Shown piece by piece: positions 9,622 through 19,678 of a stretch of 64,000 nt of DNA (position 1 is the first letter of the stretch; each line of letters starts with the position of its first letter). The stretch is from Mycolicibacter algericus DSM 45454 (GTDB taxonomy: Bacteria; Actinomycetota; Actinomycetes; Mycobacteriales; Mycobacteriaceae), in NCBI RefSeq assembly GCF_002086455.1, contig NZ_MVHC01000007.1:62001-126000 (forward strand), in the 5' to 3' direction. Position numbers and translations under genes: made by a program. The notes under the pieces were generated by a model, which saw only the letters and a program-made list of their open reading frames with translations, was not told the origin of the DNA and searched no databases.

Positions 9622-9836
9622 GGCTGGACGATCCCTCGCGGCTGGATTTTAAATATGAGTCAGGTGTGAGAAGCCTAACAAATAACTGTAGGCGATGATT
9701 GGGTCGTTGTCCGGGTTTGTGGACGACCGGCCACTCGGCCAGGTTGATGCGGCGGCCCCATCAGTGGTTCGGGGATCCCCCGCCTTGCGGAGTGCCCACG
9801 CGCCCGCCGCCGGCGCGTCGCGCATGTTCGCCCGGT
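9622..9836. promoter_or_regulatory. Divergent intergenic region between the GH5 gene and purC
   Basis: No gene is seen in these ~215 bp. The stretch ATTTTAAATAT (9646-9656) is strikingly AT-rich for this genome. It sits about 25-35 nt before the GH5 start on the minus strand, where it could be the -10 region of that promoter. The remainder is ordinary GC-rich sequence. Confidence 0.35.
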
Positions 9837-9842
9837 TAGGCT
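9837..9842 (+). promoter_or_regulatory. -10 box of purC (leaderless)
   Basis: TAGGCT is followed by 6 nt and then the purC ATG, with no room for a ribosome binding site. This is the classic mycobacterial leaderless arrangement. Confidence 0.65.
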
Positions 9843-9848
9843 GGCGCA

Positions 9849-10745
9849 ATGTCGCGTCCCGCGCTCTCCGACTATCAGCACCTGGCCAGCGGCAAAGTCC
9901 GCGAACTGTACCGGATCGACGACCACCACCTACTGTTCGTCGCCACCGACCGGATCTCGGCGTTCGACTACATCCTCGACAGCCAGATCCCCGACAAGGG
10001 GCGCATCCTCACCGCGATGAGCGTCTTCTTCTTCGACCTGGTCGACGCGCCCAACCACCTGGCGGGCCCGCCCGACGATCCGCGCGTCCCCGAGGAGGTG
10101 CTGGGCCGGGCGCTGGTGGTGCACGAACTGCAGATGATGCCGATCGAGTGTGTGGCGCGCGGCTACCTGACCGGCTCGGGCCTACTGGACTACCAGCGCA
10201 GCGGATCGGTCTGCGGCATCCCGCTGCCGCCGGGGTTGGTGGAGGCCAGCAAGTTCGCCAACCCGCTGTTCACCCCCGCCACCAAGGCCGAGATCGGCGA
10301 ACATGACGAGAACATCCCGTTCGCTCGGGTGATCGACCTGGTGGGCCCGGTGCGGGCCGGCCAGCTGCGCGACCGCACCCTGCAGGTCTACCTGCAGGCG
10401 GCCGACCATGCGCTGACGAAGGGGATCATCATCGCCGACACCAAGTTCGAGTTCGGCGTCGACGAACACGGCAACCTGCTGCTGGCCGACGAGGTGTTCA
10501 CCCCCGACTCGTCGCGGTACTGGCCAGCCGATCAGTACCGGGCCGGCGTGGTGCAGGAGAGCTTCGACAAACAGTTCGTCCGCAACTGGCTCACCGGCCC
10601 AGACTCGGGCTGGGATAGGGCCGGTACCGAGCCGCCTCCGCCGTTGCCGGACGAGATCATCGCCGCCACCCGCGCCCGTTACATCGAGGCCTACGAACGG
10701 ATCTCGGGCCTGTCCTTCGATGACTGGGTCGGCCACGCGGCATGA
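9849..10745 (+). CDS. purC: Phosphoribosylaminoimidazole-succinocarboxamide synthase (SAICAR synthetase)
   Basis: A 298-aa ATP-dependent ligase joining CAIR and aspartate to give SAICAR, the substrate of PurB. Family motifs are visible: [27 protein letters not shown] near the N-terminus, [14 protein letters not shown], and [10 protein letters not shown] followed by [13 protein letters not shown]. Length is typical of the actinobacterial enzyme. The ATG is fixed by the leaderless promoter. The stop overlaps the ptrB start (ATGA), indicating translational coupling. Confidence 0.97.
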   Translation: MSRPALSDYQHLASGKVRELYRIDDHHLLFVATDRISAFDYILDSQIPDKGRILTAMSVFFFDLVDAPNHLAGPPDDPRVPEEVLGRALVVHELQMMPIECVARGYLTGSGLLDYQRSGSVCGIPLPPGLVEASKFANPLFTPATKAEIGEHDENIPFARVIDLVGPVRAGQLRDRTLQVYLQAADHALTKGIIIADTKFEFGVDEHGNLLLADEVFTPDSSRYWPADQYRAGVVQESFDKQFVRNWLTGPDSGWDRAGTEPPPPLPDEIIAATRARYIEAYERISGLSFDDWVGHAA

Positions 10746-12889
10746 CCGACGGTTCACGAACGCTGCCGGATCCCCCGTCGGCCAAGCGGGTGCACAGTAC
10801 CCGCACCCACCACGGGGACGTTTTCGTCGACCCCTACGAATGGCTGCGCGACAAGTCCGACCCCGCGGTGATCGCTCATCTGGAAGCCGAGAACGCCTAC
10901 ACCGACGCCGCTACCGAGCACCTGGAACCGTTGCAGCAACGCGTCTTCGACGAGATCAAGGCCCGCACCAAGGAAACCGACCTGTCGGTGCCGACCCGGC
11001 GCGGCGACTGGTGGTACTACGCCCGCACCTTCGAAGGTAAGCAATACGGCGTCCAATGCCGCTGTCCCGTCAGCTCGCCCGACGACTGGGATCCACCTCG
11101 ACTCGCCGGGGACATCGAGATCCCCGGCGAGCAGCTGATGCTGGACCAGAACGCCGAAGCCGAGGGGCACGATTTCTTCGCACTGGGCGCCGCCGGTGTC
11201 AGTCCGGACGGCAACATCTTGGCATACTCCGTCGACGTCGTCGGCGACGAGCGATACACGCTGCGATTCAAGGATCTTCGCACCGGCGAACTGTTCCCCG
11301 ACGAGATCGCCGGAATCGGCGCGGGGGTGACCTGGGCGACCGACAGCCGCACCGTCTACTACGTCACGGTCGACGCGGCCTGGCGCCCGGACACGGTGTG
11401 GCGCTACGGTATCGGCGCCGGTCAACCCGCCGAGCAGGTCTATCACGAGGATGACGAGCGGTTCTGGCTGTCGGTGGGGCGCACCCGCAGTGACGCCTAC
11501 GTGCTAATCGCCGCCGGCTCGGCGGTCACCTCCGAGGTGCACTACGCCGACGCCGCCGACCCACACGCGGAGTTCACCGTGGTGCTGCCCCGCCGCGAGG
11601 GCGTCGAGTACTCGGTGGAGCATGCGATCCTCGACGGCCGCGACCGGTTTCTCATCCTGCACAATGACGGCGCGGTCAACTTCACCCTGGTGCAGGTGCC
11701 CGTGGCGGACGCGGGGAACCCGGCCGCGCAGCAGACCCTGATCGCCGGAGCCGATGACGTCCGGCTCGACGGAGTGGACGCCTTCGCGCACCACCTCGTC
11801 GTCGGCTACCGCGCCGAGGGGCTGCCGCGGCTGCAGCTGTGGCCGATCAGCAGCGACGGCGACTATTCACCGCCGCAGGAGATCACATTCGACACCGAGT
11901 TGACCTCCTCGGGCCTGGCGGCCAACCCGAACTGGGACTGCCCCAAACTCCGGGTGGGTGCGACGTCGTTCATCACGCCGGTTCGCATCTACGACATCGA
12001 CCTCGCGACCGGCGAACGCACACTGCTACGGGAACAGCCGGTACTCGGGGACTACCGCCGCGAAGACTATGTGGAGTACCGCGACTGGGCCTACGGCGAG
12101 GACGGCACCCGCATCCCGGTCTCGGTCGTGCACCGGGCCGGCATCGAGCTACCGGCGCCGACCCTGCTCTACGGCTACGGCGCCTACGAGATGTGTGAGG
12201 ACCCGCAGTTCTCGATCGCCCGACTGTCGCTGTTGGACCGGGGCATGGTCTTCGCCGTCGCGCACGTCCGCGGCGGCGGCGAACTGGGCCGGCTCTGGTA
12301 CGAGCACGGCAAGTTGCTGGAGAAGAAGAACAGTTTCACCGACTTCGTCGCCGTGGCACGCCACCTGGTCGAGTCCGGGGTCTGCGAACCGGGGCGCCTG
12401 GTGGCGATGGGCGGCAGTGCGGGCGGACTGTTGATGGGCGCGGTCACCAATCTGGCACCGGAACTGTTCGCCGGCGTGGTGGCCCAGGTTCCGTTCGTCG
12501 ACCCGCTGACCACCATCCTGGACCCGTCGCTGCCGCTGACGGTCACCGAGTGGGATGAGTGGGGAAACCCGCTGGACGACAAGGACGTCTACTTCTACAT
12601 GAAGTCTTATTCGCCGTATGAGAACGTCACGGCCCGGGACTACCCGCCCATCCTGGCGATGACGTCACTGCACGACACCAGGGTGTTCTACGTCGAGCCG
12701 GCCAAGTGGGTTGCGGCGCTGCGCCACAACAAGACCGACGCCGGCCAAGTACTGCTGAAAACCCAGATGAGCGCCGGCCACGGCGGCATCTCCGGGCGGT
12801 ACGAACGCTGGAAGGAAACCGCGTTCTGCTACGCCTGGCTGCTGGCCATGGCCGGCTGCGACGTTCCCGGCGAACACCGATCGGGCTGA
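10742..12889 (+). CDS. ptrB: Oligopeptidase B (S9 prolyl oligopeptidase family)
   Basis: A 715-aa cytoplasmic serine peptidase that cleaves short peptides after basic residues. The N-terminal ~400 residues form the beta-propeller gate. The alpha/beta-hydrolase domain carries the nucleophile S559 in [10 protein letters not shown] and the catalytic histidine H680 in SAGHGG. The stretch [17 protein letters not shown] is typical of the S9A family. The gene overlaps purC by 4 nt. In M. tuberculosis the orthologous locus is split into ptrBa/ptrBb; here it is one uninterrupted frame. Confidence 0.94.
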   Translation: MTDGSRTLPDPPSAKRVHSTRTHHGDVFVDPYEWLRDKSDPAVIAHLEAENAYTDAATEHLEPLQQRVFDEIKARTKETDLSVPTRRGDWWYYARTFEGKQYGVQCRCPVSSPDDWDPPRLAGDIEIPGEQLMLDQNAEAEGHDFFALGAAGVSPDGNILAYSVDVVGDERYTLRFKDLRTGELFPDEIAGIGAGVTWATDSRTVYYVTVDAAWRPDTVWRYGIGAGQPAEQVYHEDDERFWLSVGRTRSDAYVLIAAGSAVTSEVHYADAADPHAEFTVVLPRREGVEYSVEHAILDGRDRFLILHNDGAVNFTLVQVPVADAGNPAAQQTLIAGADDVRLDGVDAFAHHLVVGYRAEGLPRLQLWPISSDGDYSPPQEITFDTELTSSGLAANPNWDCPKLRVGATSFITPVRIYDIDLATGERTLLREQPVLGDYRREDYVEYRDWAYGEDGTRIPVSVVHRAGIELPAPTLLYGYGAYEMCEDPQFSIARLSLLDRGMVFAVAHVRGGGELGRLWYEHGKLLEKKNSFTDFVAVARHLVESGVCEPGRLVAMGGSAGGLLMGAVTNLAPELFAGVVAQVPFVDPLTTILDPSLPLTVTEWDEWGNPLDDKDVYFYMKSYSPYENVTARDYPPILAMTSLHDTRVFYVEPAKWVAALRHNKTDAGQVLLKTQMSAGHGGISGRYERWKETAFCYAWLLAMAGCDVPGEHRSG

Positions 12890-12930
12890 GCTGATCGCAG
12901 TCGCCACCGGCAACGGGTAACCTCGCGGCC

Positions 12931-13419
12931 ATGAGCCTCGCCGATATCCCGCTGACCACCCTCGACGGCCGGTCCACGTCCCTGGCCGACTACGCCGATC
13001 GAGCGGTCCTGGTCGTCAACGTCGCGTCCAAATGCGGGCTCACACCCCAATACAGCGCCCTGGAGAAGCTCGCCCGGGACTACGCCGACCGCGGTCTGAC
13101 GGTGCTGGGGGTGCCCTGCAACCAGTTCATGGGTCAGGAGCCCGGGACCGCCGAGGAGATCCAGGACTTCTGCTCGACCACCTACGGGGTGACGTTTCCG
13201 CTGCTGGCCAAGACCGACGTCAACGGCGATGATCGTCACCCGCTGTATGCCGAGTTGGCCAAGACCGCCGACGCCGATGGCACCGCCGGCGACGTGCAAT
13301 GGAACTTCGAGAAGTTTCTGCTCGCTCCGGGGACGGTGGTGGCAAATCGCTTCCGGCCCACCACGGTGCCCGATGCGCCCGAGGTGATCGCCGCCATCGA
13401 GGCGGTCCTGCCAAGCTGA
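12931..13419 (+). CDS. Glutathione-peroxidase-family thiol peroxidase
   Basis: A 162-aa thioredoxin-fold peroxidase reducing hydroperoxides. Peroxidatic Cys35 is in NVASKCGLTPQY, and the family stretches VLGVPCNQFMGQEPG and VQWNFEKFL supply the Gln and Trp of the active site. Because mycobacteria lack glutathione, thioredoxin or mycothiol-linked reductants are likely donors (inference). A TAACCT -10 box at 12918-12923, 7 nt before the ATG, suggests a leaderless transcript. The stop overlaps the next start (TGATG). Confidence 0.92.
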   Translation: MSLADIPLTTLDGRSTSLADYADRAVLVVNVASKCGLTPQYSALEKLARDYADRGLTVLGVPCNQFMGQEPGTAEEIQDFCSTTYGVTFPLLAKTDVNGDDRHPLYAELAKTADADGTAGDVQWNFEKFLLAPGTVVANRFRPTTVPDAPEVIAAIEAVLPS

Positions 13420-14765
13420 TGCGTCCCAGCTCGGAGCGCTTCCCGAGTGTGCGGGCGTTGGCGCTGGCTTACCGGTTTCGCGAGAGTCTGTTTCTGCTGC
13501 CGCTGCTGATCGTGTTCGGCGGCATGCTGCTGGCCGTCGGCAGCCGAGTGCTCGATCGGCACGTCGGCCCGTCGCCCCGCTTCCTGCTGAAGATGGACAG
13601 CGGGGTGGCCACCTGGCTGCTGTCCACCATCGCCGGCGCGACCATCACCACCGCGGGGGTCATCTTCTCGCTGACCATCGTGAGCCTGCAGCTGGCCAGT
13701 TCGCAGCTGTCGCCGCGGGTGATGCGCTGGTTCATCCGGGATCGGCTCAGCCAGGTCGTGATCGGCCTGCTGGTCGCGACGTTCGTGTACTGCGTGCTGA
13801 GCCTGCCGGATCTGGACGGATCCTCGCCGCACCGCGCGCCGCCGGTGACGGTGACGGTCGCGGTCGTGCTGACGATCGTCACGGTGATCACGATCATCGC
13901 CCACATCGACCACCTGGCCCATCGGCTCGAGGTCGGTCAGGTGGTGCGGGAGATCGCGGCGGAGGGCTCGATGGTGATCGACACCGTCATGGCCGCCGCA
14001 GCCGATGAGCAACCGGCCCCCGAAACCGACATGGACGCTCCGCGGGACGCGCTGCGACTGACCTCGCCGGGCAACGGCTGGATCAGCCGGGTCGACACCC
14101 GGCGGCTGCTGGCCGCCATCCCACCGAACACCAAGATCCGGTTGGACACCCGAGTGGGCGCCTACATTCACCTGGGCCAGCCGCTGGTCACGATCTGGCC
14201 GGCGCCGGACAACCCGGACCGGGTGCGGCAGAAGCTGACCAGGGCGATCGCCGTCAGCGACAGCCGCACCATGCAGGAAGACGTCGACTTCGCGTTCCGC
14301 CAGCTCGTCGACATCGGCTTGCGCGCACTGAGTTCGGCGATCAACGACCCCACCACCGCGGTGGAGGCGACGCTGCGCGTCGGCAGCCTGCTGCGCCGCC
14401 TGCTGGTGGCGCCGTTGCCGCTGGTGGCGGTAGCCGGCCCGGAAGGGCGGATACTGCTGCGGCCCTGGGGCCTCAACGCCAAGGAGTACATCGCGCACGG
14501 CTTCGATCAGCTCCGTCAGGTCGCACCGGCTCAGCCCATGGTGGCGGCCGCGATCTTGCGGGTGCTGCGGATGCTGGCCGGTCATGTCGAGGAGGCCGGC
14601 CGTCCCGAGCACCTTCCCGCGCTGCGTGAGCAGGCCGACCTGCTGCTGGACTCGCTTGCCAAGATGCCGAACCTGCATCCCCGCGACCTGGCACGGTTGC
14701 GGGCGATCGCCGCCAACAGCACCGACCCGGCCAACCACAGTCGTCGCCGCCGGATGAACCCGTAA
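13419..14765 (+). CDS. DUF2254 membrane protein
   Basis: A 448-aa protein with about four hydrophobic helices in the first 165 residues, including the family-typical region ATWLLSTIAGATITTAGVIFSLTIVSLQLASSQLSPRV, followed by a soluble domain of ~270 residues. This is the DUF2254 layout, of unknown function. The ATG chosen overlaps the peroxidase stop (TGATG); an upstream in-frame start would lie inside the peroxidase gene. Tight coupling suggests cotranscription with the peroxidase. Confidence 0.85.
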   Translation: MRPSSERFPSVRALALAYRFRESLFLLPLLIVFGGMLLAVGSRVLDRHVGPSPRFLLKMDSGVATWLLSTIAGATITTAGVIFSLTIVSLQLASSQLSPRVMRWFIRDRLSQVVIGLLVATFVYCVLSLPDLDGSSPHRAPPVTVTVAVVLTIVTVITIIAHIDHLAHRLEVGQVVREIAAEGSMVIDTVMAAAADEQPAPETDMDAPRDALRLTSPGNGWISRVDTRRLLAAIPPNTKIRLDTRVGAYIHLGQPLVTIWPAPDNPDRVRQKLTRAIAVSDSRTMQEDVDFAFRQLVDIGLRALSSAINDPTTAVEATLRVGSLLRRLLVAPLPLVAVAGPEGRILLRPWGLNAKEYIAHGFDQLRQVAPAQPMVAAAILRVLRMLAGHVEEAGRPEHLPALREQADLLLDSLAKMPNLHPRDLARLRAIAANSTDPANHSRRRRMNP

Positions 14766-14826
14766 CGCCGGCTGACGTCTTTCCCGATGTCACCGGCCGG
14801 TCACCTGCACCGGCCACAATGATGGC

Positions 14827-15546
14827 GTGACCGGCCAGTTGATCGTCTCCGTCTCGGGCATCGGTGCACGTAGCCGCGCCGATGCCGAGGCGTTCTGCGC
14901 GCAACTGGACACCCGCGCCGTACCGGTGTCGCTGCTGGTGGCACCGCGGCTGGGCGCCGACTACCGGCTCGACCGTGACCCGGGCACCGTCGACTGGCTG
15001 ACGCAACGGCGGGCAGCCGGCGCCGCGATCGTGCTGCACGGTTTCGATGAGGCGGCCACCAAGAAGCGTCGCGGCGAGTTCGCCACCCTGCCCGCGCACG
15101 AGGCCAACCTGCGGCTACTGGGCGCCGACCGCGTGCTGGAACACCTCGGGTTGCGCACCCGGCTGTTCGCCGCGCCGGGCTGGACGGTATCGCCGGGAAC
15201 CGTGTTGGCATTGCCGCGCAACGGGTTCCGCCTTCTTGCCGGACTGCACGCCATGACCGACCTGGTGCTCGACCGCACGGTGCGGGCCCGGGTGGTCGGC
15301 GTCGGGGCCGGTTTTCTGACCGCGCCCTGGTGGTGCCGGATGGTGGTGGGGACCAGTGAACGCATCGCACGCCGCGGCGGGGTGGTGCGGCTCTCGGTGG
15401 GTGCTCGACAGCTGAGCCAACCCGGCGTGGTGGCGGCCATGCTGGACGCGGTGGACACGGCGCTGGGCTACGGCTGCCGACCGGTGCCCTACCGGTGGCC
15501 GGTCGCGGCCGACGTAGCCGACGTGGCCTCGGAGCTGAGCGCCTGA
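14827..15546 (+). CDS. DUF2334 / polysaccharide-deacetylase-like protein (Rv0784-like)
   Basis: A 239-aa protein of the NodB/DUF2334 type. The LHGF histidine motif near residue 78 and RLFAAPGW near 115 are retained. The usual N-terminal Asp metal motif (HDVSP-like) reads SVSGIG, so at least one metal ligand appears to be missing and catalysis is uncertain. The GTG start has a CACAAT box 6 nt upstream. Gene order (before the KstD-like flavoprotein) matches Rv0784-Rv0785. Confidence 0.75.
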   Translation: MTGQLIVSVSGIGARSRADAEAFCAQLDTRAVPVSLLVAPRLGADYRLDRDPGTVDWLTQRRAAGAAIVLHGFDEAATKKRRGEFATLPAHEANLRLLGADRVLEHLGLRTRLFAAPGWTVSPGTVLALPRNGFRLLAGLHAMTDLVLDRTVRARVVGVGAGFLTAPWWCRMVVGTSERIARRGGVVRLSVGARQLSQPGVVAAMLDAVDTALGYGCRPVPYRWPVAADVADVASELSA

Positions 15547-15565
15547 GTCGTTACCCTGGAACGCC

Positions 15566-17221
15566 ATGAGCGATAGGGCGGACGCCGACGCGATCATCGT
15601 CGGGGCGGGTCTGGCCGGCCTGGTGGCGGCCTGCGAACTGGTGGAGCGCGGCCAGCGGGTATTGATCATCGACCAGGAGAACAGCGCGAATCTGGGCGGG
15701 CAGGCATTCTGGTCCTTCGGTGGCCTGTTCTTCGTCGACAGCCCCGAGCAGCGGCGGCTCGGGGTGCGCGACAGCCATGAACTGGCACTGCAGGATTGGC
15801 TGGGCACCGCGGGCTTCGACCGGCCCGAGGACCACTGGCCGCGCCAATGGGCGCACGCCTACGTCGACTTCGCGGCCGGCGAGAAGCGCAGCTGGCTGAC
15901 CGCCCGCGGCCTGAAAGTCTTCCCGCTGGTCGGCTGGGCCGAGCGGGGTGGTTACGGCGCGATCGGGCACGGCAACTCGGTGCCGCGGTTCCATATCACC
16001 TGGGGGACCGGGCCGGCGCTGGTCGAGATCTTCGCGGGCCGGCTGCGGGGCCGCTCCAGGGTCCGCTTCGCACACCGCCACCAGGTCGACGAACTGATCG
16101 TCGAAAGCGGCCGGGTGACCGGGGTCCGGGGCAGTGTGCTGGAACCGTCGACTACGCCGCGCGGTGTCGCATCGTCACGGAACACGTTGGGGCAGTTTGA
16201 GTTCCGTGCGCCCGCGGTACTGGTGACCAGCGGCGGTATCGGCGGGAACCTGGAGCTGGTGCGGCAGAACTGGCCGGAGCGGATGGGCCGTGTCCCCGCA
16301 CAACTACTGGCCGGCGTGCCCGCCCACGTCGACGGCCGGATGGTCGGGATCACCGAGGCGGCCGGCGGCCGGGTGATCAACCGGGACCGGATGTGGCACT
16401 ACACCGAGGGCATCACCAACTACGACCCGATCTGGCCGGGCCACGGCATCCGGATCATCCCCGGCCCGTCGCCGCTGTGGCTGGACGCGGCCGGCGCCCG
16501 GCTGCCCGGGCCGCTGTATCCCGGCTTCGACACCCTGGGCACCTTGGAGCACATCGCCCGCTCCGGGCAGGACTACACCTGGTTCGTCCTCAACGCGAAG
16601 ATCATCGAGAAGGAGTTCGCGCTGTCGGGTCAGGAACAGAACCCGGACCTGACCGGGCGCAGCCTGCGGAAGTTGATCGCGTCGCGGGCGCGGTCGGGGC
16701 CACCGCCGCCGGTGCAGGCGTTCGTCGACCGCGGGATCGACTTCGTCAGCGCCGATTCGCTGCGTGATCTGGTCGCGAGGATGAACGAGCTGCCCGACGT
16801 GGCGCCGCTGGACTACGCGACGGTGGCTGCCGAGGTCACCGCGCGCGACCGTGAGGTGACCAACCGGTTCTCCAAAGACGGTCAGATCACCGCGATCCGC
16901 GGGGCCCGGGCCTACCTGGGTGACCGGCTGGGCCGGGTGGTGGCCCCGCACCGGTTGACCGATCCGGCTGCCGGTCCGCTGATCGCGGTCAAGCTGCACA
17001 TTCTGACCCGTAAGACGTTGGGCGGCTTGGAGACCGACCTGGACTCCCGGGTGCTCGGCGGCGACGGTAAGCCGATCGACGGGCTGTACGCGGCCGGCGA
17101 GGTGGCGGGCTTCGGGGGCGGCGGGGTGCACGGCTACCGGGCGCTGGAGGGCACTTTCCTGGGCGGGTGCATCTTCTCCGGACGTGCCGCCGGCCGGGGA
17201 GCCGCCGGCGATATCACCTAA
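15566..17221 (+). CDS. FAD-binding dehydrogenase, 3-ketosteroid-delta-1-dehydrogenase-like (Rv0785-like)
   Basis: A 551-aa flavoprotein of the fumarate reductase/KstD superfamily. The N-terminal dinucleotide motif is IIVGAGLAGLVAACELVERG, and the C-terminal FAD motif is DGLYAAGEVAGFGGGGVHGYRALEGTFLGG. The substrate is unknown; it lacks obvious fumarate-binding signatures. A TACCCT box 8 nt before the ATG suggests a leaderless promoter. Convergent with the MBL-fold gene downstream (12-nt gap). Confidence 0.87.
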   Translation: MSDRADADAIIVGAGLAGLVAACELVERGQRVLIIDQENSANLGGQAFWSFGGLFFVDSPEQRRLGVRDSHELALQDWLGTAGFDRPEDHWPRQWAHAYVDFAAGEKRSWLTARGLKVFPLVGWAERGGYGAIGHGNSVPRFHITWGTGPALVEIFAGRLRGRSRVRFAHRHQVDELIVESGRVTGVRGSVLEPSTTPRGVASSRNTLGQFEFRAPAVLVTSGGIGGNLELVRQNWPERMGRVPAQLLAGVPAHVDGRMVGITEAAGGRVINRDRMWHYTEGITNYDPIWPGHGIRIIPGPSPLWLDAAGARLPGPLYPGFDTLGTLEHIARSGQDYTWFVLNAKIIEKEFALSGQEQNPDLTGRSLRKLIASRARSGPPPPVQAFVDRGIDFVSADSLRDLVARMNELPDVAPLDYATVAAEVTARDREVTNRFSKDGQITAIRGARAYLGDRLGRVVAPHRLTDPAAGPLIAVKLHILTRKTLGGLETDLDSRVLGGDGKPIDGLYAAGEVAGFGGGGVHGYRALEGTFLGGCIFSGRAAGRGAAGDIT

Positions 17222-17233
17222 AGGCACCGCCGG

Positions 17234-17872
17234 TTAAAAAGCCACGGCACTCTCGGGCGGCAACACCTGAAAGTCGGTGCGCCCCATCTCGGCGAGCCGG
17301 CCGTGGTAGATGCCACGGGCGTCGGTCGCGATGATGCCCTGATGGATCGGCACCGCGGCGCGCGGCGCCACCGCGCGCAGATAGTCGACCGCCTCGGCGA
17401 TCTTCATCCACGGCGCCGCTGCCGGGGCCGCCAGCACGTCCACCGGTTCGCCGGGCACGAACAACGCGTCGCCGGGGTGCATCAACCGGGCCGGATGCCC
17501 GGCGTCACCGACCAGATAGGAGATGTTGTCGATCATCGGCAGCTCGGGATGGATCACCGCATGCTGCCCGCCGACACCGCGCACCCGCACCGAGCCGAGC
17601 TCGAAGGAATCCCCGACGTGCACCGGCCGCCACGGCGATCCGAGTTGGGCGGCGGTCTGCGGGTCGGCGTAGAGCGCGGCTTCCGGGTTGGCGTCGATCA
17701 GGGCCGGTAGCCGCTGGGTGTCGACGTGGTCGGGGTGTTGGTGGGTGATCAGGATGGCCGTCAGCCCGGTGATGCCCTCGAAGCCGTGCGAGAAGGTTCC
17801 GGGGTCGAACAGCACCGTGGTGTCGACGAAATCGGCGAGCAGACAGGAATGGCCGAAGTGAGTCAGTCGCAT
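17234..17872 (-). CDS. Metallo-beta-lactamase-fold metal-dependent hydrolase (Rv0786c-like)
   Basis: A 212-aa protein of the UlaG-like MBL group. The N-terminal MRLTHFGHSCLL and the metal motif ITHQHPDHVD (HxHxDH) are present, and later His/Asp residues (MHPGDALF) fit the binuclear zinc site. Start chosen at the ATG opening this conserved N-terminus; the frame continues upstream but only into low-complexity arginine-rich sequence overlapping purS. It diverges from purS, with 83 bp between starts. Confidence 0.85.
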   Translation of the reverse strand: MRLTHFGHSCLLADFVDTTVLFDPGTFSHGFEGITGLTAILITHQHPDHVDTQRLPALIDANPEAALYADPQTAAQLGSPWRPVHVGDSFELGSVRVRGVGGQHAVIHPELPMIDNISYLVGDAGHPARLMHPGDALFVPGEPVDVLAAPAAAPWMKIAEAVDYLRAVAPRAAVPIHQGIIATDARGIYHGRLAEMGRTDFQVLPPESAVAF

Positions 17873-17955
17873 GCCTACGATTGTGCGCTCCGGCGCCACG
17901 GATGGGCATCGGTATTGTTGACGCGACCGATCCTCATCGACAGTAGGGAGCGCGC

Positions 17956-18195
17956 GTGGCCCGGGTGGTTGTGCACGTGATGCCCAAAGCCGAGATCCTC
18001 GACCCGCAGGGGCAGGCGATCGCCGGAGCGCTTTCCCGGCTCGGACACACCGGCGTGTCGGACGTGCGGCAGGGCAAGCGCTTCGAACTCGAGGTCGACG
18101 ATTCGATCGACGATGCCGCACTCGCCGAGATCGCCGAATCGCTGCTGGCCAACACGGTGATCGAGGACTGGACCATCAGCCGGGAGACGCCGTGA
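17956..18195 (+). CDS. purS: Phosphoribosylformylglycinamidine synthase, PurS subunit
   Basis: A 79-aa protein bridging PurL and PurQ in the FGAM synthase complex. The typical sequence [18 protein letters not shown] and the late [17 protein letters not shown] are present. GTG start, preceded by TAGGGAG about 7 nt upstream. The stop overlaps the purQ GTG (GTGA), the usual coupling for complex subunits. Confidence 0.96.
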   Translation: MARVVVHVMPKAEILDPQGQAIAGALSRLGHTGVSDVRQGKRFELEVDDSIDDAALAEIAESLLANTVIEDWTISRETP

Positions 18196-18866
18196 GCATC
18201 CGGGTCGGCGTCATCACCTTTCCCGGCACCCTCGACGACATCGACGCCGAACGCGCCGTCCGGTTCGTCGGTGCCGAACCGGTCAGCCTGTGGCACGCCG
18301 ACGCCGACCTGAAGGGGGTCGACGCGGTGGTGGTGCCCGGCGGGTTCTCCTACGGTGACTACCTGCGCGCCGGCGCCATCGCCCGGTTCGCCCCGGTGAT
18401 GGGGGAGGTCGTCGACGCCGCCAAGCGGGGTCTACCGGTGCTGGGCATCTGCAACGGTTTCCAGGTGCTCTGCGAGGCCGGGCTGCTGCCCGGTGCGCTG
18501 ACCCGCAATGCCGGCCTGCACTTCGTCTGTCGCGACGTCTGGCTGCGGGTGGCCTCCAACCAGACGGCCTGGACCTCCCGGTTCGACGCCGACGCGGACC
18601 TGTTGGTGCCGCTGAAGTCCGGCGAGGGCCGCTACGTCGCCCCCCCGCAGGTGCTCGACGAGCTGGAGGGCGAAGGCCGGGTGGTGTTCCGCTACCTGGA
18701 CAACATCAACGGCTCACTACGGGACATCGCCGGGGTGAGCTCGGCCAACGGCCGGGTGGTCGGTCTGATGCCGCACCCCGAGCACGCCATCGAAGCCCTG
18801 ACCGGTCCCAGTGACGACGGGCTGGGGTTGTTCTACTCCGCACTGGACGCGGTGCTGGCGGCCTGA
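18192..18866 (+). CDS. purQ: Phosphoribosylformylglycinamidine synthase, glutaminase subunit
   Basis: A 224-aa class I glutamine amidotransferase supplying ammonia to PurL. Nucleophile Cys is in [10 protein letters not shown] near residue 86, and the catalytic His/Glu are in [10 protein letters not shown] near the C-terminus; [14 protein letters not shown] forms the oxyanion region. It overlaps purS by 4 nt. It is convergent with the encapsulin gene (14-nt gap). Confidence 0.97.
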   Translation: MSIRVGVITFPGTLDDIDAERAVRFVGAEPVSLWHADADLKGVDAVVVPGGFSYGDYLRAGAIARFAPVMGEVVDAAKRGLPVLGICNGFQVLCEAGLLPGALTRNAGLHFVCRDVWLRVASNQTAWTSRFDADADLLVPLKSGEGRYVAPPQVLDELEGEGRVVFRYLDNINGSLRDIAGVSSANGRVVGLMPHPEHAIEALTGPSDDGLGLFYSALDAVLAA

Positions 18867-18880
18867 GCCGCGCGAACGTG

Positions 18881-19678
18881 CTAGCAGGTCAGCGCGACCG
18901 CGGCCTCGGCGGTGTAGCACAAGAATGTCAGCGTTTCCTGCAGGTACAGCTGCACGTTCTCGGCGTCGTGCGACAGGTAACCGATCGACACGTCGGTACC
19001 CAGGCGCAGATCGAAGTCGCCGCCCCGGGTGGTCAGCACGAACGCGCCGTCGATCGCCGGTGCCCAGATGATGTCGCCGGTGACCAGCCGGCGCAGGTGC
19101 TCCAGGATCGGGTAGCCGTGATCGGAGGTCTCGGCGACCTTGGTGTAGGCGTCCGCCGACAACAGCACCGAGTACGGGCCGTCCACCCCGGCCAGCCGTA
19201 GCGCCGACAGTGCCTGGGTGATCACGTCCGGGATGTCGCGCGGGTCCTCCGGCAGGGTCAGCTCCGGGTTCGAGCTCGCGCTGCGGATGCCCTCCACCGA
19301 GGCGGCCGGGTAGCCGCCGAAGACGATCCGGTCCTCGGCGAACGCCAGCTTCTTGGCCGCCGCTTTCACCGGGTCCCAGTCGGGGTCCTGCGAGCCCCGC
19401 TCGACATCGTCGATCTCGGCACGCGACAGTGTGAACGGAACCCGTAGGCGCACCAGCGGTTTGCTGTCGCGCAGGTGCGCGACCACACCGTCGGCCGGGT
19501 CAGCGATCCCGGTCAGCCGGCCGGTGCCCACCGCGGCCGCCGTCGGTCCGGCCGGCTCGCTCACATCGACGACCCGGCGCCCGGCGATGTGCCGCTTGAA
19601 GGTCCGGGCGGCCTCCTGCTCGATGTCGGCCCAGGCCGCTTCGGTGACCGGGGCCAGGTCGCGATACAGGTTGTTCAT
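18881..19678 (-). CDS. Encapsulin nanocompartment shell protein
   Basis: A 265-aa HK97-fold shell protein (Cfp29/Rv0798c family) that self-assembles into a protein cage. Family features are [16 protein letters not shown] at the N-terminus, DVERGSQDPDWDPVKAAAKKLAFAEDRIVF and the C-terminal FLCYTAEAAVALTC. The start overlaps the DyP peroxidase stop by 4 nt (ATGA), so shell and cargo are translated from one mRNA. Confidence 0.97.
   Translation of the reverse strand: MNNLYRDLAPVTEAAWADIEQEAARTFKRHIAGRRVVDVSEPAGPTAAAVGTGRLTGIADPADGVVAHLRDSKPLVRLRVPFTLSRAEIDDVERGSQDPDWDPVKAAAKKLAFAEDRIVFGGYPAASVEGIRSASSNPELTLPEDPRDIPDVITQALSALRLAGVDGPYSVLLSADAYTKVAETSDHGYPILEHLRRLVTGDIIWAPAIDGAFVLTTRGGDFDLRLGTDVSIGYLSHDAENVQLYLQETLTFLCYTAEAAVALTC

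Noticed and set aside
17873-18121. N-terminal extension of the MBL-fold protein
   Set aside because: It would overlap purS on the other strand, and its sequence is Arg/Pro-rich and unlike the family; the family N-terminus MRLTHFGHS begins at 17872.
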